From Actinoplanes sandaracinus (GTDB lineage: Bacteria; Actinomycetota; Actinomycetes; Mycobacteriales; Micromonosporaceae), in assembly GCF_030009775.1 (NCBI RefSeq), contig NZ_JASCTH010000014.1, positions 132,343 through 196,342 of the forward strand: a stretch of DNA of 64,000 nt, read 5' to 3'. Under the pieces are notes generated by a model, which made no database searches, had not been told where the DNA came from, and was given only the letters and a program-made list of their open reading frames with translations. The position numbers were made by a program, and so were the translations under genes. The stretch's first letter is position 1; each line of letters begins with the position of its first letter. Positions 17,802 to 26,607 of the stretch are shown piece after piece.

Positions 17802-18419
17802 CTACAGCAGGCCATGGCGCATGGCGGTGGTCACCGCGGCCGTACGGTCCGCCACGTCGAGCTTGTTGAAGACCCGCAGCAGATGCGTCTTGACCGTGGC
17901 CTCGGAGATGAACAGGCGCCTGCCGATGTCGGCGTTGGTCAGCCCGGCGGCGACCAGGCGGAGCACCTCGGTCTCCCGGGCCGACAACGCCGGCGGTGCC
18001 GGACTGCGCACCTGCCTGACCACCGTCGACGCCACGCTCGGCGCCAGCACCGTCTCGCCGCGGGCCGCCGCCCGGACGGCGTCCGCCAGCTCCCGCGGCG
18101 AGGCGTCCTTCAGCAGGTAGCCCGAGGCACCGGCCTCGATCGCGCGCAGGATGTCGCGGTCCGACTCGAAGGTGGTCAGCACCATCACCCGCACGCCGGG
18201 GGCGGACGAGAGGATCCGGCCGGTGGCCTCGACCCCGTCGCCGCCGGGCATCCGCAGGTCCATCAGCACGATGTCGGGGCGCTCGGCCAGGGCCAGCTCG
18301 ACGCCCTCGGCGCCGGAGGACGCCTCGCCGACGACGGTCAGGTCGGGTTCGGCGTCGAGCATGCCCCGCAGCCCCATCCGCACCACGGGATGATCATCGA
18401 CGAGAAGGATGCGGATCAC
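17802..18419 (-). CDS. NarL/LuxR-type response regulator
   Basis: Encodes 205 aa. The receiver domain (1-120) has acidic DD at 8-9, the phospho-acceptor Asp54 in VLMDLRMPG and Lys in YLLKDAS. A LuxR-type helix-turn-helix (about 140-200) reads LSARETEVLRLVAAGLTNADIGRRLFISEATVKTH in its core. The GTG start overlaps the stop of the kinase gene by 4 bp (GTGA). With the kinase and the ABC-2 transporter it forms a DesKR-like sensor-exporter operon; the expected target is the promoter of these genes. Confidence 0.93.
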   Translation of the reverse strand: MIRILLVDDHPVVRMGLRGMLDAEPDLTVVGEASSGAEGVELALAERPDIVLMDLRMPGGDGVEATGRILSSAPGVRVMVLTTFESDRDILRAIEAGASGYLLKDASPRELADAVRAAARGETVLAPSVASTVVRQVRSPAPPALSARETEVLRLVAAGLTNADIGRRLFISEATVKTHLLRVFNKLDVADRTAAVTTAMRHGLL

Positions 18420-19558
18420 GCGGGAATCTCCAGTTCGATCGTGGTTCCGGAAGCCGGGTCGCTGCGGACGGCCAGCCTTCCACCGACCTGCGCGGCCCTC
18501 GACCGCATCCCGGCCAGGCCGTAACCGTCGGCGGCCGCCGGATCGAAGCCCCGGCCGTCGTCCCGCACGACGAGCCGCACGGCATCGGGCGCATAGGCGA
18601 GCACCACCGCCGCCTCCCGGGCGCCGGCGTGCCGCCGCACGTTCGTCAGCGCCTCCTGGGCCGCGCGCAGCAGTACCACCTCGACCCGGGTGGGCAGATC
18701 GCGGGCATCGCCGGTCAGGCGGAACGGGGCGGGCACACCGGTCTCCTCGGTGAATCGGAGCGTTTGGCGGCGTACCGCGTCCGGAAGTGTCCCGGAAGCC
18801 AGAGCGGTGGGTGAGAGGGCGGCGACGAGGGCCCGGGACTCCGCCAGGTTCTCCCGGGCGGTGCGCACCGCCAGCTCCAGCCGCTCGTCGCGCAGCGCCG
18901 GGTCGGCGGCCTGGATCAGGGTGATGATGCTGGTGAAGCCTTGAGCGAGGGTGTCGTGGATCTCGCCGGCGAGCCGGGCCCGTTCGGCGGCGACCCCGGC
19001 CTCGTGCGAGAGCCGGCCCAGTTCGGCCCGGCTGGCCTCCAACTCGGCGATGAGACGGAGCCGTTCCCGGCTCTGCTCCAGCGCCCGCATGATCCAGAGA
19101 CCCATGCAGATCCCGGCGCCGGTGGAGATCGCGGCGATGACCAGGTCGATCCCGATGCCGGCGGGATCCACGTGGTACTCGACCGCGACCGGCACCAGGT
19201 TGGTCCCGACGACCAGCGGGATGGCCTGCCGGACCGGGACCGTCTGGAAGATCATCGGGATGACCGCGAACATCAGCCAGGTGCTCAGCGGCACGTGGTA
19301 GATCGCCACGCTGAAGAGGGCGATCTGGAGGAGCACCACCGACAGGGACACGAGGTCCTCCGCGTCGCGCACGATCAGCGGCCGGCCGATCAGCAGGTGC
19401 ACGAGGACCATGGCGCCGAGCGCGACGAGAGCGATCGCCCGGTTCCGCGGCTCGGCGCCGGCCACGAGGAGGATCGCGGCCGCGACCGCGGCCGCGATCA
19501 CCGTGAAGTACAGATCCCAGAGCCAGGCCGACGGCGTGGGGTCGTCGGCGGGGGTCAC
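18416..19558 (-). CDS. Sensor histidine kinase, HisKA_3 (DesK/NarX) type
   Basis: Encodes 380 aa. Four to five membrane helices (about 15-155) are followed by a short coiled coil (160-190). The dimerisation motif AGEIHDTLAQGF has phospho-acceptor His201, and the HATPase_c domain shows AAQEALTNVRRHA (N box), DDGRGFD and GLAGMRSRA. GTG 19558 is taken as start because it overlaps the TGA of the ABC permease (GTGA); the longer open frame would be antisense-like N-terminal sequence without membrane character. The lack of a large extracytoplasmic loop suggests sensing within the membrane or via the adjacent ABC transporter. Confidence 0.9.
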   Translation of the reverse strand: MTPADDPTPSAWLWDLYFTVIAAAVAAAILLVAGAEPRNRAIALVALGAMVLVHLLIGRPLIVRDAEDLVSLSVVLLQIALFSVAIYHVPLSTWLMFAVIPMIFQTVPVRQAIPLVVGTNLVPVAVEYHVDPAGIGIDLVIAAISTGAGICMGLWIMRALEQSRERLRLIAELEASRAELGRLSHEAGVAAERARLAGEIHDTLAQGFTSIITLIQAADPALRDERLELAVRTARENLAESRALVAALSPTALASGTLPDAVRRQTLRFTEETGVPAPFRLTGDARDLPTRVEVVLLRAAQEALTNVRRHAGAREAAVVLAYAPDAVRLVVRDDGRGFDPAAADGYGLAGMRSRAAQVGGRLAVRSDPASGTTIELEIPA

Positions 19559-20349
19559 TTGTCGCGACCGCTCCACCGGAACGTCACCAGGCACAGCACC
19601 AATCCGATCACACACCACACGCCGAGCGCCATGGCCACCGTCCCGAGCTGCCAGGTGCCGCCGATCTCACCCGCCTGCGCCTCGTCCGGCAGGAAGACGT
19701 AGCGGAAGCCCTGCGCCATCCAGCGGACCGGGAAGAGCGAGGCGACGTTCTCCAGCCAGTCGGGGAGTTGGCTCATCGGGTGGATGAAGACGCCGGAGAC
19801 GAACTGCAGCGCCACCACCGGCACATTGAGGATGGCGCCGGCGTTGCGGGCGTTCTTGACCAGGCCGCTCACCGCGACGCCCAGCATCGAGCAGGCGATC
19901 ACCGCGAGCAGGAAGATCCAGCCGAAGGTCAGCCAGTGCGCCGCGTCGGCCGGCAGCGGCATGTCGAAGACCAGCACCCCGAGCAGGATCAGCACGGCCG
20001 CTTCGGCGACGCTCAGGGCGAGGACCAGAAGGGCCTTCCCGATGAGGTACGCGGTCGCGGGCATCGGCGTTCCGCGGAGGCGCTTGAGCGTCCCGTCCTC
20101 CCGGTCCATCGCGAGCCCGGCGCCCATGGTGACGAACGCCGTGTTCAGGATGCCGTAGGCGATCATGCTGGCGGTGAAGACCCGGCTGACCGCGACCCCG
20201 GAACCGGTCGACTCGCTGCCGAAGATGGTGCCGAAGAGCAGTAGGAGCAGCGCGGGGAAGAAGAAGGTGAAGATCACCGCGGTCCGGTCCCGCAGGAACA
20301 TCAGGATCTCGATCCAGCCCCGGCTCGCGCTCATCGCAAGGGTGCTCAT
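19555..20349 (-). CDS. ABC-2 type transporter permease
   Basis: Encodes 264 aa with six predicted membrane helices and the ABC-2 motif region (AMDREDGTLKRLRGTPMP between helices 2 and 3; FPVRWMAQGFRYV before the last helix). It pairs with the ATPase at 20346, whose stop overlaps its ATG by 4 bp, and is followed directly by the kinase gene, also with a 4-bp overlap. The arrangement permease-ATPase-kinase-regulator is common for exporters that confer tolerance to membrane-active antibiotics or peptides; the actual substrate is unknown. Confidence 0.88.
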   Translation of the reverse strand: MSTLAMSASRGWIEILMFLRDRTAVIFTFFFPALLLLLFGTIFGSESTGSGVAVSRVFTASMIAYGILNTAFVTMGAGLAMDREDGTLKRLRGTPMPATAYLIGKALLVLALSVAEAAVLILLGVLVFDMPLPADAAHWLTFGWIFLLAVIACSMLGVAVSGLVKNARNAGAILNVPVVALQFVSGVFIHPMSQLPDWLENVASLFPVRWMAQGFRYVFLPDEAQAGEIGGTWQLGTVAMALGVWCVIGLVLCLVTFRWSGRDK

Positions 20350-21182
20350 CGCTGTGCTCCGATCAGGTTCAGGTAGGTGTCTTCGAGGGTGGGCCGGGTG
20401 ATGGTCAGCGTGCTGAGGTCGGCGCCGCTCGCCACCAGGCCGCGGATCAGGTCGCTCGGGTCGGAGACCTGCTCGGTGCGGGCCGTGCCGCCGTCCATCC
20501 AGCTCACCCGCGCCTGGCCGGCGCCCCGGCCGCCGAGCGTGGCCGGGGTGCCCTCGGCCACGATGCCGCCGCCGGCCATCACCGCCAGACGGTCGGCGAG
20601 AGCCTCGGCCTCGTCCAGGTAGTGGGTGGTCAGCAGGATGGTGGTGCCGTCGCCGGCGAGGGTGCGGATCAGGTCCCAGAACCGGCGGCGGGCCTCCGGG
20701 TCGAAACCGGTGGTGGGCTCGTCGAGGAAGAGCAGCTCGGGGCGGCCGACGATGCCGAGGGCCACGTCCACCCGGCGGCGCTGTCCACCGGAGAGGGTAC
20801 GGATCTTGGCGTTCCGCTTCGCGCCGAGCCCGACGAGCTCGATCACCTCGTCGCTCGTGCGCGGGTCCGGGTAGAAGCCGGCGATGTGCCGGACCATCTC
20901 GTGCACGGTGAGGTCGGCCGCGTCGTCGGCGTCCTGGAGCACGATGCCGATCCGGGCGCGCCAGGCCGATCCGGCCCGGCCCGGGTCCTCCCCCAGCACC
21001 CGCACGTCACCGGCGCTGCGGCGGCGGTGTCCTTCCAGGATCTCCACCGTGGTGGTCTTGCCGGCGCCGTTCGGGCCGAGCAGCGCGAAGATCTCGCCAC
21101 GGGCCACGACCAGGTCGATGCCCGCGACCGCGTCCCGCCCGCCGTATGTCTTACGTAGTCCGGTTACCTCGATGGCTTCCAT
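20346..21182 (-). CDS. ABC transporter ATP-binding protein
   Basis: Encodes 278 aa: Walker A GPNGAGKTT (about 34-42), Q-loop LQDADD, signature LSGGQRRR, Walker B LLFLDEPTTGFD with catalytic Glu, and H-loop LTTHYLDEA. The C-terminal 60 residues are the DrrA/CcmA-type extension. It energises the permease at 19555. The start at ATG 21182 lacks a clear Shine-Dalgarno, but a CACGAT hexamer (21190-21195, minus strand) lies 7 nt upstream, so this four-gene unit may have its own leaderless promoter. Confidence 0.9.
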   Translation of the reverse strand: MEAIEVTGLRKTYGGRDAVAGIDLVVARGEIFALLGPNGAGKTTTVEILEGHRRRSAGDVRVLGEDPGRAGSAWRARIGIVLQDADDAADLTVHEMVRHIAGFYPDPRTSDEVIELVGLGAKRNAKIRTLSGGQRRRVDVALGIVGRPELLFLDEPTTGFDPEARRRFWDLIRTLAGDGTTILLTTHYLDEAEALADRLAVMAGGGIVAEGTPATLGGRGAGQARVSWMDGGTARTEQVSDPSDLIRGLVASGADLSTLTITRPTLEDTYLNLIGAQR

Positions 21183-21238
21183 ACATCAGATCGTGCTCGT
21201 CTCACCGGACGCGAGGGACGACCGCGCGGCTGTCACCG

Positions 21239-21262
21239 GCTGTCCACCGATCGATGGACAGC
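21239..21262 (-). terminator. Hairpin after the upstream ABC pair
   Basis: GCTGTCCA and TGGACAGC form an 8-bp stem with an 8-nt loop, 5 bp after the stop of the permease gene (21267, minus strand). It probably limits read-through from the upstream ABC pair into the ATPase gene at 21182. Confidence 0.5.
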
Positions 21263-21266
21263 GGCC

Positions 21267-22025
21267 TCACTCCCAGCGGAATCCGCGGGCCGCCAGAGCC
21301 GGCCAGACGATCGCCCAGGCGGCCAGGGCCAGCCAGATCCCAGCCGGGACCGCGTCGCCGTGCATCAGGGTCGCCCGCAGCGCCTCGGCGTGCGCGGCCA
21401 GCGGCAGCAGGAACCAGCCGGCCGCGCCGAGGGCGGGCGCGCTGAACATGATGCCGCCGATCGACAGCATCACCACGTAGATCAGTGTCGCCGCGCCGGT
21501 GGTCGTCTCCGGTTTCAGCACGCTGGCCAGCAGCAACGCCAGCCCGCTGTAACCGGCGGCGGCGAGCACGGTCACCCCGAGCGCCGGGATCAGGGCGCCG
21601 GCCTCCGGCCGCCACCCGACCGCGAGACCGACCAGCGCGAGCACCAGCACCTGCACGACGATCTGGGCGAGCACGGCGGCGGTCTTGGCCAGCAGCAGCC
21701 CGGGCCGGGTCAGCGGGGAGGCGCCGAGCCTTTTGAGCACGCCGTAGCTGCGCTCGTATCCGGTGGTGATGGCCTGGCCGGTGAAGGCGGTGGACATCAC
21801 GGTGAGCGCGAGCACCCCGGGGACCACATAACCGAGGCGGTCATCGGTGGGCAGATTGGTGACGTCGAAGAGGCCGGCGCCGAGCATGACCAGCAGCGGC
21901 ACGCCCATGGCGAGCACCACGGCCTCACCCCGGCGGGCGGTCAGCAGCAGTTCCATCCGGATCTGCCGGCCGAGGATGGTCCGCATCGGCGCGCGGCCCG
22001 GAGCCGGGGCGAAGGTGCCGCTCAC
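21267..22025 (-). CDS. ABC-2 type transporter permease
   Basis: Encodes 252 aa with six predicted helices. The stretch ERSYGVLKRLGASPLTRPG after helix 2 is the typical ABC-2 cytoplasmic segment. Its ATG overlaps the stop of the ATPase gene (22022) by 4 bp. Sequence and order (ATPase before permease) resemble the second pair at 19555-21182, so the two systems may be distant duplicates or may act on related substrates. Confidence 0.87.
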   Translation of the reverse strand: MSGTFAPAPGRAPMRTILGRQIRMELLLTARRGEAVVLAMGVPLLVMLGAGLFDVTNLPTDDRLGYVVPGVLALTVMSTAFTGQAITTGYERSYGVLKRLGASPLTRPGLLLAKTAAVLAQIVVQVLVLALVGLAVGWRPEAGALIPALGVTVLAAAGYSGLALLLASVLKPETTTGAATLIYVVMLSIGGIMFSAPALGAAGWFLLPLAAHAEALRATLMHGDAVPAGIWLALAAWAIVWPALAARGFRWE

Positions 22026-22987
22026 TGGGCTGCTCCAACCGGTGTCTGCGTGGTCAGGGAGAGGTAGACGTCTTCGAGGGTGCGGCGGCGGGTGTTCACC
22101 GCGGTCACGTCGGCGCCCACGCGCGCGAACCAGGCCAGCACCTCGGCCAGTCCGGCGGTGTCCAGCGAGCCGGTGATGGCGTACTCGCCGGCGGAGGTCT
22201 CGGTGACCGTGCGCCCGGCCCGCAGTCCGGTCAGGTCGAGCCCCGGATCGGCCCGCACCTCCAGCACGTCGATGCCGGCCGCCGAGGTCAGCTCGGCCGG
22301 GGTGCCGGTCGCCGCCACCAGCCCGGCCCGCATGATCACCACGTCGTCGGCGAGGCGCTCGGCCTCGTCGAGCAGGTGGGTGGTGAGCAGCACCGAGACG
22401 CCGTCGGCGCGCAACTCCTCGATGAGCTGCCAGGTGGTGTGCCGGGCCTCGGTGTCCATGCCGGCCGTCGGCTCGTCGAGGAAGACCAGCTCCGGGCGGC
22501 CGACCAAGGCCACCGCGAGGCTGAGCCGCTGCTGCTCGCCACCGGAGAGCCGGCGGAACCTGGTCCGCTCGAACTTTCGCAGGCCGAGCCGGTCCAGCAG
22601 CATGTCGGTGTCGAGCGGGTTCGCCGCGAACGAGGCGAACAGCCGCAGGATCTCACCGGCCGTGGCCCACGGGTAGACACCACCGGACTGCAGCATGATG
22701 CCGAGCCGCGGCATCAGGGCGTCGTGGTCGCCGACCGGGTCGAGCCCGAGCACCCGCGCCTGGCCGCCGTCCGGCCGCCGGAAGCCCTCACAGACCTGGA
22801 GCAGACTGGTCTTACCGGCGCCGTTGTGCCCGAGCAGAGCCAGCACCCGCCCGCGCGGCAGGCGCAGGGACACCCCACCGACGGCCGTCGTGTCGCCGTA
22901 ACGCACCACGACGTCACGCACCTCGACCGCGGCCGCGTCGCCACCCACCATGAGTCCGCCCATCCGAGAATCCGCCACCGCCACCAT
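22022..22987 (-). CDS. ABC transporter ATP-binding protein
   Basis: Encodes 321 aa if ATG 22987 is used; Met9 and Met13 are possible later starts, since no Shine-Dalgarno stands out. Walker A GHNGAGKTS, Q-loop MLQSGG, signature LSGGEQQR, Walker B LVFLDEPTAGMD and H-loop LTTHLLDEAERL are intact. A C-terminal domain of about 85 residues (after the ATPase core) ends with RTLEDVYLSLT, the common tail of DrrA-type subunits. Partner of the permease at 21267. Divergent from rnhA across 130 bp. Confidence 0.88.
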   Translation of the reverse strand: MVAVADSRMGGLMVGGDAAAVEVRDVVVRYGDTTAVGGVSLRLPRGRVLALLGHNGAGKTSLLQVCEGFRRPDGGQARVLGLDPVGDHDALMPRLGIMLQSGGVYPWATAGEILRLFASFAANPLDTDMLLDRLGLRKFERTRFRRLSGGEQQRLSLAVALVGRPELVFLDEPTAGMDTEARHTTWQLIEELRADGVSVLLTTHLLDEAERLADDVVIMRAGLVAATGTPAELTSAAGIDVLEVRADPGLDLTGLRAGRTVTETSAGEYAITGSLDTAGLAEVLAWFARVGADVTAVNTRRRTLEDVYLSLTTQTPVGAAQ

Positions 22988-23104
22988 ACGGTGGTCCCCG
23001 CCCGGCCCCGGCCGGGTGGTGTACGCCGATGGCCTGTCTCACCTTCTCCCGGCTGCCGCCCGGACGCCTCCTACCTGAGGCCGCTCCGGCTCCACCGCCG
23101 GTAG

Positions 23105-23110
23105 TAGCCT
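23105..23110 (+). promoter_or_regulatory. -10 element of leaderless rnhA
   Basis: TAGCCT (TANNNT) ends 7 nt before ATG 23118, and no Shine-Dalgarno is present, so transcription probably starts at or next to the A of the start codon. A -35 box was not recognised. Confidence 0.5.
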
Positions 23111-23117
23111 CGGACGG

Positions 23118-23579
23118 ATGGGCGTCGTGCAGATCTACACCGACGGGGCGTGCGCGCCGAATCCCGGCCCCGGCGGGTGGGGCGCGGTGCTGCGCTGGGG
23201 AAGCTCCGAGAAGGACCTCTGCGGCGGCGAGGCGAGCCGGACGACCAACAACCGGATGGAGCTGATGGCTCCGATCCGGGCGCTGGAGGCGCTGACGCGG
23301 GCCCCGCTGACGGTGGAGATCTACACCGACAGTGTGTACGTGCGCAACGGCATCACGCAGTACATGCACAACTGGAAGCGCAACGGCTGGCTGACCGCGG
23401 CCCGGCAGCCGGTGAAGAACGTCGACCTGTGGCAGCGGCTCGACGAGGCGGTCCGCCGGCATGAGGTCACCTGGCACTGGGTGAAAGGGCACGCCGGCCA
23501 CCCGGAGAACGAACGGGCCGACCAGCTGGCCACCCGGGGTCTGCGCGAGGCCGTCGCCGCGGCCGGCTCGACGGGCTGA
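23118..23579 (+). CDS. rnhA: Ribonuclease HI
   Basis: Encodes 153 aa, the normal length for bacterial type 1 RNase H, which cuts the RNA strand of RNA-DNA hybrids in the cytoplasm. The catalytic residues are all present: Asp9 in IYTDGACAPNPG, Glu48 in NNRMELMA, Asp71 in IYTDS and Asp135 in NERADQLA, plus the assisting His125 in VKGHAGHP. The gene stands alone between two minus-strand genes; its stop is only 5 bp from the stop of the convergent small membrane protein gene. Confidence 0.97.
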   Translation: MGVVQIYTDGACAPNPGPGGWGAVLRWGSSEKDLCGGEASRTTNNRMELMAPIRALEALTRAPLTVEIYTDSVYVRNGITQYMHNWKRNGWLTAARQPVKNVDLWQRLDEAVRRHEVTWHWVKGHAGHPENERADQLATRGLREAVAAAGSTG

Positions 23580-23584
23580 GACCG

Positions 23585-23941
23585 TCAGGTGCGCGGGCGG
23601 GGCACCTTGGCCCGGGCCACCCGGTCCGGGGGCAGCCGGTAGGTCGCGGCCTGGACCAGCTCGTCCGGCACGGTGTGCCGGCCCTCCCGCTGGGTGGGCA
23701 CGCCCGCGACGCCCTCCGGCCCGAGCGGAACGACCTCGGGCGCGACGGACCGGCGGCCCGCGGCCCGCGCCGCCGTGCTGAAGACGTTCCGGGTCGCGGC
23801 GTCGTACCCGGTGCGGTACGCCTCACGCAGGTCAGGCCCGTTCTGCCGCCGCTGGTGCAGACGGCCGGCGGCATATCCGGTGCAGGCCATGAGGGCGGCC
23901 GCCAGAACGATGAGAAGGATGGTGTCGCCCGGTGCGGTCAT
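23585..23941 (-). CDS. Small single-pass membrane protein of unknown function
   Basis: Encodes 118 aa from ATG 23941. One hydrophobic helix (about 7-25, ILLIVLAAALMACTGYAAG) is followed by a basic, hydrophilic, probably cytoplasmic tail with the segment LREAYRTGYDAATRNVF and a Pro/Arg-rich end. No known domain is recognised. A TTG ten codons upstream (23971) is an alternative start. CACAAT lies 6 nt before the ATG, so the message may be leaderless. The high-GC third positions and the hydrophobic helix support a true gene. Confidence 0.65.
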   Translation of the reverse strand: MTAPGDTILLIVLAAALMACTGYAAGRLHQRRQNGPDLREAYRTGYDAATRNVFSTAARAAGRRSVAPEVVPLGPEGVAGVPTQREGRHTVPDELVQAATYRLPPDRVARAKVPRPRT

Positions 23942-24308
23942 CCTTCGATTGTGACGAATCGGATAGACCAACAGCTATGGCCCGTTTGACGTACCCCGGA
24001 GGAATTAGGTCAAAGGCTCAACTCACTTTGCGTGACAGCTCGGTGGCCCCCTCCCCGCCACTCCACATCTGAACTGGGCCCACGTGAGGACGACCCGTTA
24101 ACCGTCAGTTACATTCTGCCCGGAGGGTGTGATCCGCGCGGCACGACAGCGGGCCCGGGACACGGCAAAAGCCCAGCTCAAGATTGAAATGGTCGCCCTG
24201 TGCAAGGAAGCGACGATAGATCACAAGTTGACACCTTTACGCGTGGAGCGGGACGGTACTTCCGATTGTCCTCGTGACAACGATGGCATTGGACGATGGG
24301 GAGAGACC
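23942..24308 (+). other. Long leader region of the orphan binding protein
   Basis: 367 bp without a convincing gene. It contains an inverted repeat TTTGAC (23985-23990) / GTCAAA (24009-24014), a TTGACA hexamer at 24228-24233 that could be a -35 box although no matching -10 is found at normal spacing, and the ribosome site GGGGAGAG right before ATG 24309. An open frame from 24129 runs into the gene but lacks coding character. Confidence 0.4.
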
Positions 24309-25571
24309 ATGCGCACCACACGACGCGCCCTGGCGGCCGTCGTCAGCGCCGCCGCACTGCTGGTGGCGTCCGGCTGCGGGGCCGGGGAGGACGACGCCAC
24401 GGCCTCGACGGTCGAGGTCTTCACCTGGTGGGCCGAGGGCGGCGAGAAGGCCGGACTCGACGCCCTCGTCAGCCGGTTCACCGCCGCCTGCCCCGGGCAG
24501 GAGTTCCAGAGCGGCGTGATCGCCGGTGGCGCGGGCGTCAACGCCAAGCAGGTCCTCAACGCACGGCTGCAGCAGAACGACCCGCCGGACACGTTCCAGG
24601 CGCACGCCGGCGCGGAACTGCTCGACCACATCAACGCCGCCCAGGTCAGCGACCTGACCGCACGCTACGAGGCGTGGGGCCTGACCGCCGCCCTCCCGGC
24701 GGGCCTGATCGAGACCCTCACGGTGAACGGCAAACTATGGTCGGTGCCGGCCGGTGTGCACCGGGCCAACGTGGTCTGGGCCAACGACCAGGTCCTCGCC
24801 GACGCCGGCATCCTGGTCGCGCCGAAGAACCTCAAGGAGTTCGTCGCCAACCTGGAGAAACTACGCCGCAACGGGATCGAGTCCCCGCTGGCCCTGGGCC
24901 GGGACTGGACCCAGCTCATGCTGCTGGAGGCGGTGCTGATCAGCGACCTGGGCTCGAAACGGTTCAACGGCCTGTTCAACGGCGAGACGAAGTGGGACGG
25001 CAAGCCCGTCCGCACGGCGATCGACGACTTCGCCACGATCGTCGGTTACAGCAACCCCGACCGGGACTCCCTCGACTGGCCGCAGGCCGAGCAACTACTC
25101 ATCGACGGCAAGGCCGGCTATCAGATGATGGGCGACTGGGTCGCGGCCGACCTCGACCAGAAGAACTTCAGCGGGTACGACTCCTTCACGTTCCCCGGCA
25201 ACGGCAAGACGTTCCAGTGGCTCGCCGACTCGTTCGTGCTCACCACCGGGGCCGCCAACCCGGCCGGTGCCGAGTGCTGGCTGCGGACCGTCGCCTCCCC
25301 CGAGGGACAGCAGGCCTTCAACGCGCGTAAGGGCTCCATCCCGGCCCGCACCGACGCGCCGACCGTGGGCTTCACCGATTACCAGATCGAGGCCGTCGAG
25401 GACTGGAAGTCGGGCACCCCGGTCCCGTCCTGCGCGCACGGCTCGGCCTGCTCGCAGCCCTGGCAGAACGCCGCCAACGCCGCGCTCGGCGCCTTCTCCA
25501 CCTCGGGTGACGCCGCGGCGCTCCAGGCCGCCCTGGCCGCGGCGGCCAGGCAGTTCGTCCGGCAGCCCTGA
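24309..25571 (+). CDS. Extracellular solute-binding lipoprotein (sugar-type, family 1)
   Basis: Encodes 420 aa. A lipoprotein signal ends at VASGC, with Cys23 as the acylated residue, and the mature protein starts with an acidic Gly-rich linker. VEVFTWWAEGGEKAGLDAL and the later DYQIEAVEDW region resemble family-1 (MalE/UgpB-like) binding proteins that capture sugars or sugar phosphates outside the membrane. ATG 24309 is chosen for its GGGGAGAG site and for placing the signal peptide at the N-terminus. No permease or ATPase gene is adjacent, so it must use a transporter encoded elsewhere or serve as a sensor or scavenger. Confidence 0.88.
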   Translation: MRTTRRALAAVVSAAALLVASGCGAGEDDATASTVEVFTWWAEGGEKAGLDALVSRFTAACPGQEFQSGVIAGGAGVNAKQVLNARLQQNDPPDTFQAHAGAELLDHINAAQVSDLTARYEAWGLTAALPAGLIETLTVNGKLWSVPAGVHRANVVWANDQVLADAGILVAPKNLKEFVANLEKLRRNGIESPLALGRDWTQLMLLEAVLISDLGSKRFNGLFNGETKWDGKPVRTAIDDFATIVGYSNPDRDSLDWPQAEQLLIDGKAGYQMMGDWVAADLDQKNFSGYDSFTFPGNGKTFQWLADSFVLTTGAANPAGAECWLRTVASPEGQQAFNARKGSIPARTDAPTVGFTDYQIEAVEDWKSGTPVPSCAHGSACSQPWQNAANAALGAFSTSGDAAALQAALAAAARQFVRQP

Positions 25572-25627
25572 TCATCCGCCCCGGCGGCGGGGCGGCACAG
25601 CGCCCGCGGATCGGGCACGATGGAACC

Positions 25628-26584
25628 ATGGGTTCCGAACGCGACGGCGTGCCACTGACCAATCTGGATCAGGAACTGTTCCCGGGCGCCGGGGCCACCA
25701 AGCGGGACCTGGTGGACTACCTCGACGCGGTGGCGGACCGGTTCCTCCCCGTGCTGCGGGACCGGCCGCTCTCGGTCATCCGGGTGCTTCGCGGCCAGGA
25801 CCGGTTCATGCAGAAGAACCTGCCGAAATACACGCCGGACTGGGTGCCCCGGGCCACCGTCTGGGCCGAGGCCTCGCACCGCGACGTCACCTACGCCCTG
25901 GCCAACGACCGCCGCACCCTGTTCTGGCTGGGCAACCAGCGGGCCGTCGAGTACCACCCGGCCCTGACGCACGCCGGTTCACCGCACCCCACCCACCTGA
26001 TCATGGACCTGGACCCGCCCGAGGACGGCGGTTTCGGTCTCGCCGTCGCCGCCGCCCGGCTGGTCCGCCAGGCCCTCGACGACGCCGGGATGGCCGGGGC
26101 GGTCAAGACCAGCGGCGCCAAGGGGGTGCACGTCTTCGTGCCACTGGCCGGTGAGCCGGCCCCCGAGGACGTGGCCGCCGCCCAGCGCGCGGTCGCCGCC
26201 CGGGCCGAGCGGATCGATCCGGCACTGGCCACCACCGCGTTCATCCGGGACGACCGGCACGGCAAGGTCTTCCTCGACGCGACCAGGGCCGGCGGGGCGA
26301 CCGTGGTGGCGGCGTACAGCCCCCGGGCCCGGCCGGGCGTGCCCGTGTCGTTCCCGGTCGCGTGGTCCGACCTCGATCAGGTGGCGCCTGGTGACTTCAC
26401 CGTCCGGACAGCGCCCGGCCTGCTCGGTGACCGCGATCCGTGGGCCGAGGCGATGCCCGCGCCGCAGCGGCTCGACCCGGGTCTGGTCGCCGAGGGACAC
26501 ACCATCCCCGTCGCCCGGGTGCAGGCCATGCACGAGGGCAAACGCCGTGCCCGCGCCCGCCGGGAAGCGGCCGGCGAGGGGTAA
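25628..26584 (+). CDS. Stand-alone LigD-type polymerase/primase domain (NHEJ)
   Basis: Encodes 318 aa, covering only the archaeo-eukaryotic-primase-like polymerase domain of LigD, without ligase or phosphoesterase domains. Metal-binding Asp127 and Asp129 lie in MDLDPP and the nucleotide-binding motif TSGAKGVHV contains His168. The third acidic residue appears as Asp217 in FLDATRA, where related proteins usually have a WSQN-type sequence. LTNLDQELFPGAG at the N-terminus is typical of the family. Such enzymes fill in or add nucleotides at double-strand breaks with Ku and a ligase; neither is encoded here. CACGAT lies 6 nt before the ATG, suggesting a leaderless transcript. Confidence 0.88.
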   Translation: MGSERDGVPLTNLDQELFPGAGATKRDLVDYLDAVADRFLPVLRDRPLSVIRVLRGQDRFMQKNLPKYTPDWVPRATVWAEASHRDVTYALANDRRTLFWLGNQRAVEYHPALTHAGSPHPTHLIMDLDPPEDGGFGLAVAAARLVRQALDDAGMAGAVKTSGAKGVHVFVPLAGEPAPEDVAAAQRAVAARAERIDPALATTAFIRDDRHGKVFLDATRAGGATVVAAYSPRARPGVPVSFPVAWSDLDQVAPGDFTVRTAPGLLGDRDPWAEAMPAPQRLDPGLVAEGHTIPVARVQAMHEGKRRARARREAAGEG

Positions 26585-26607
26585 CCGCTACCGTGACGGC
26601 CATGCGG

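Noticed and set aside
24228..24233. TTGACA as -35 of the orphan binding-protein gene
   Set aside because: No acceptable -10 hexamer at 16-19 nt; reported only as part of the leader region.
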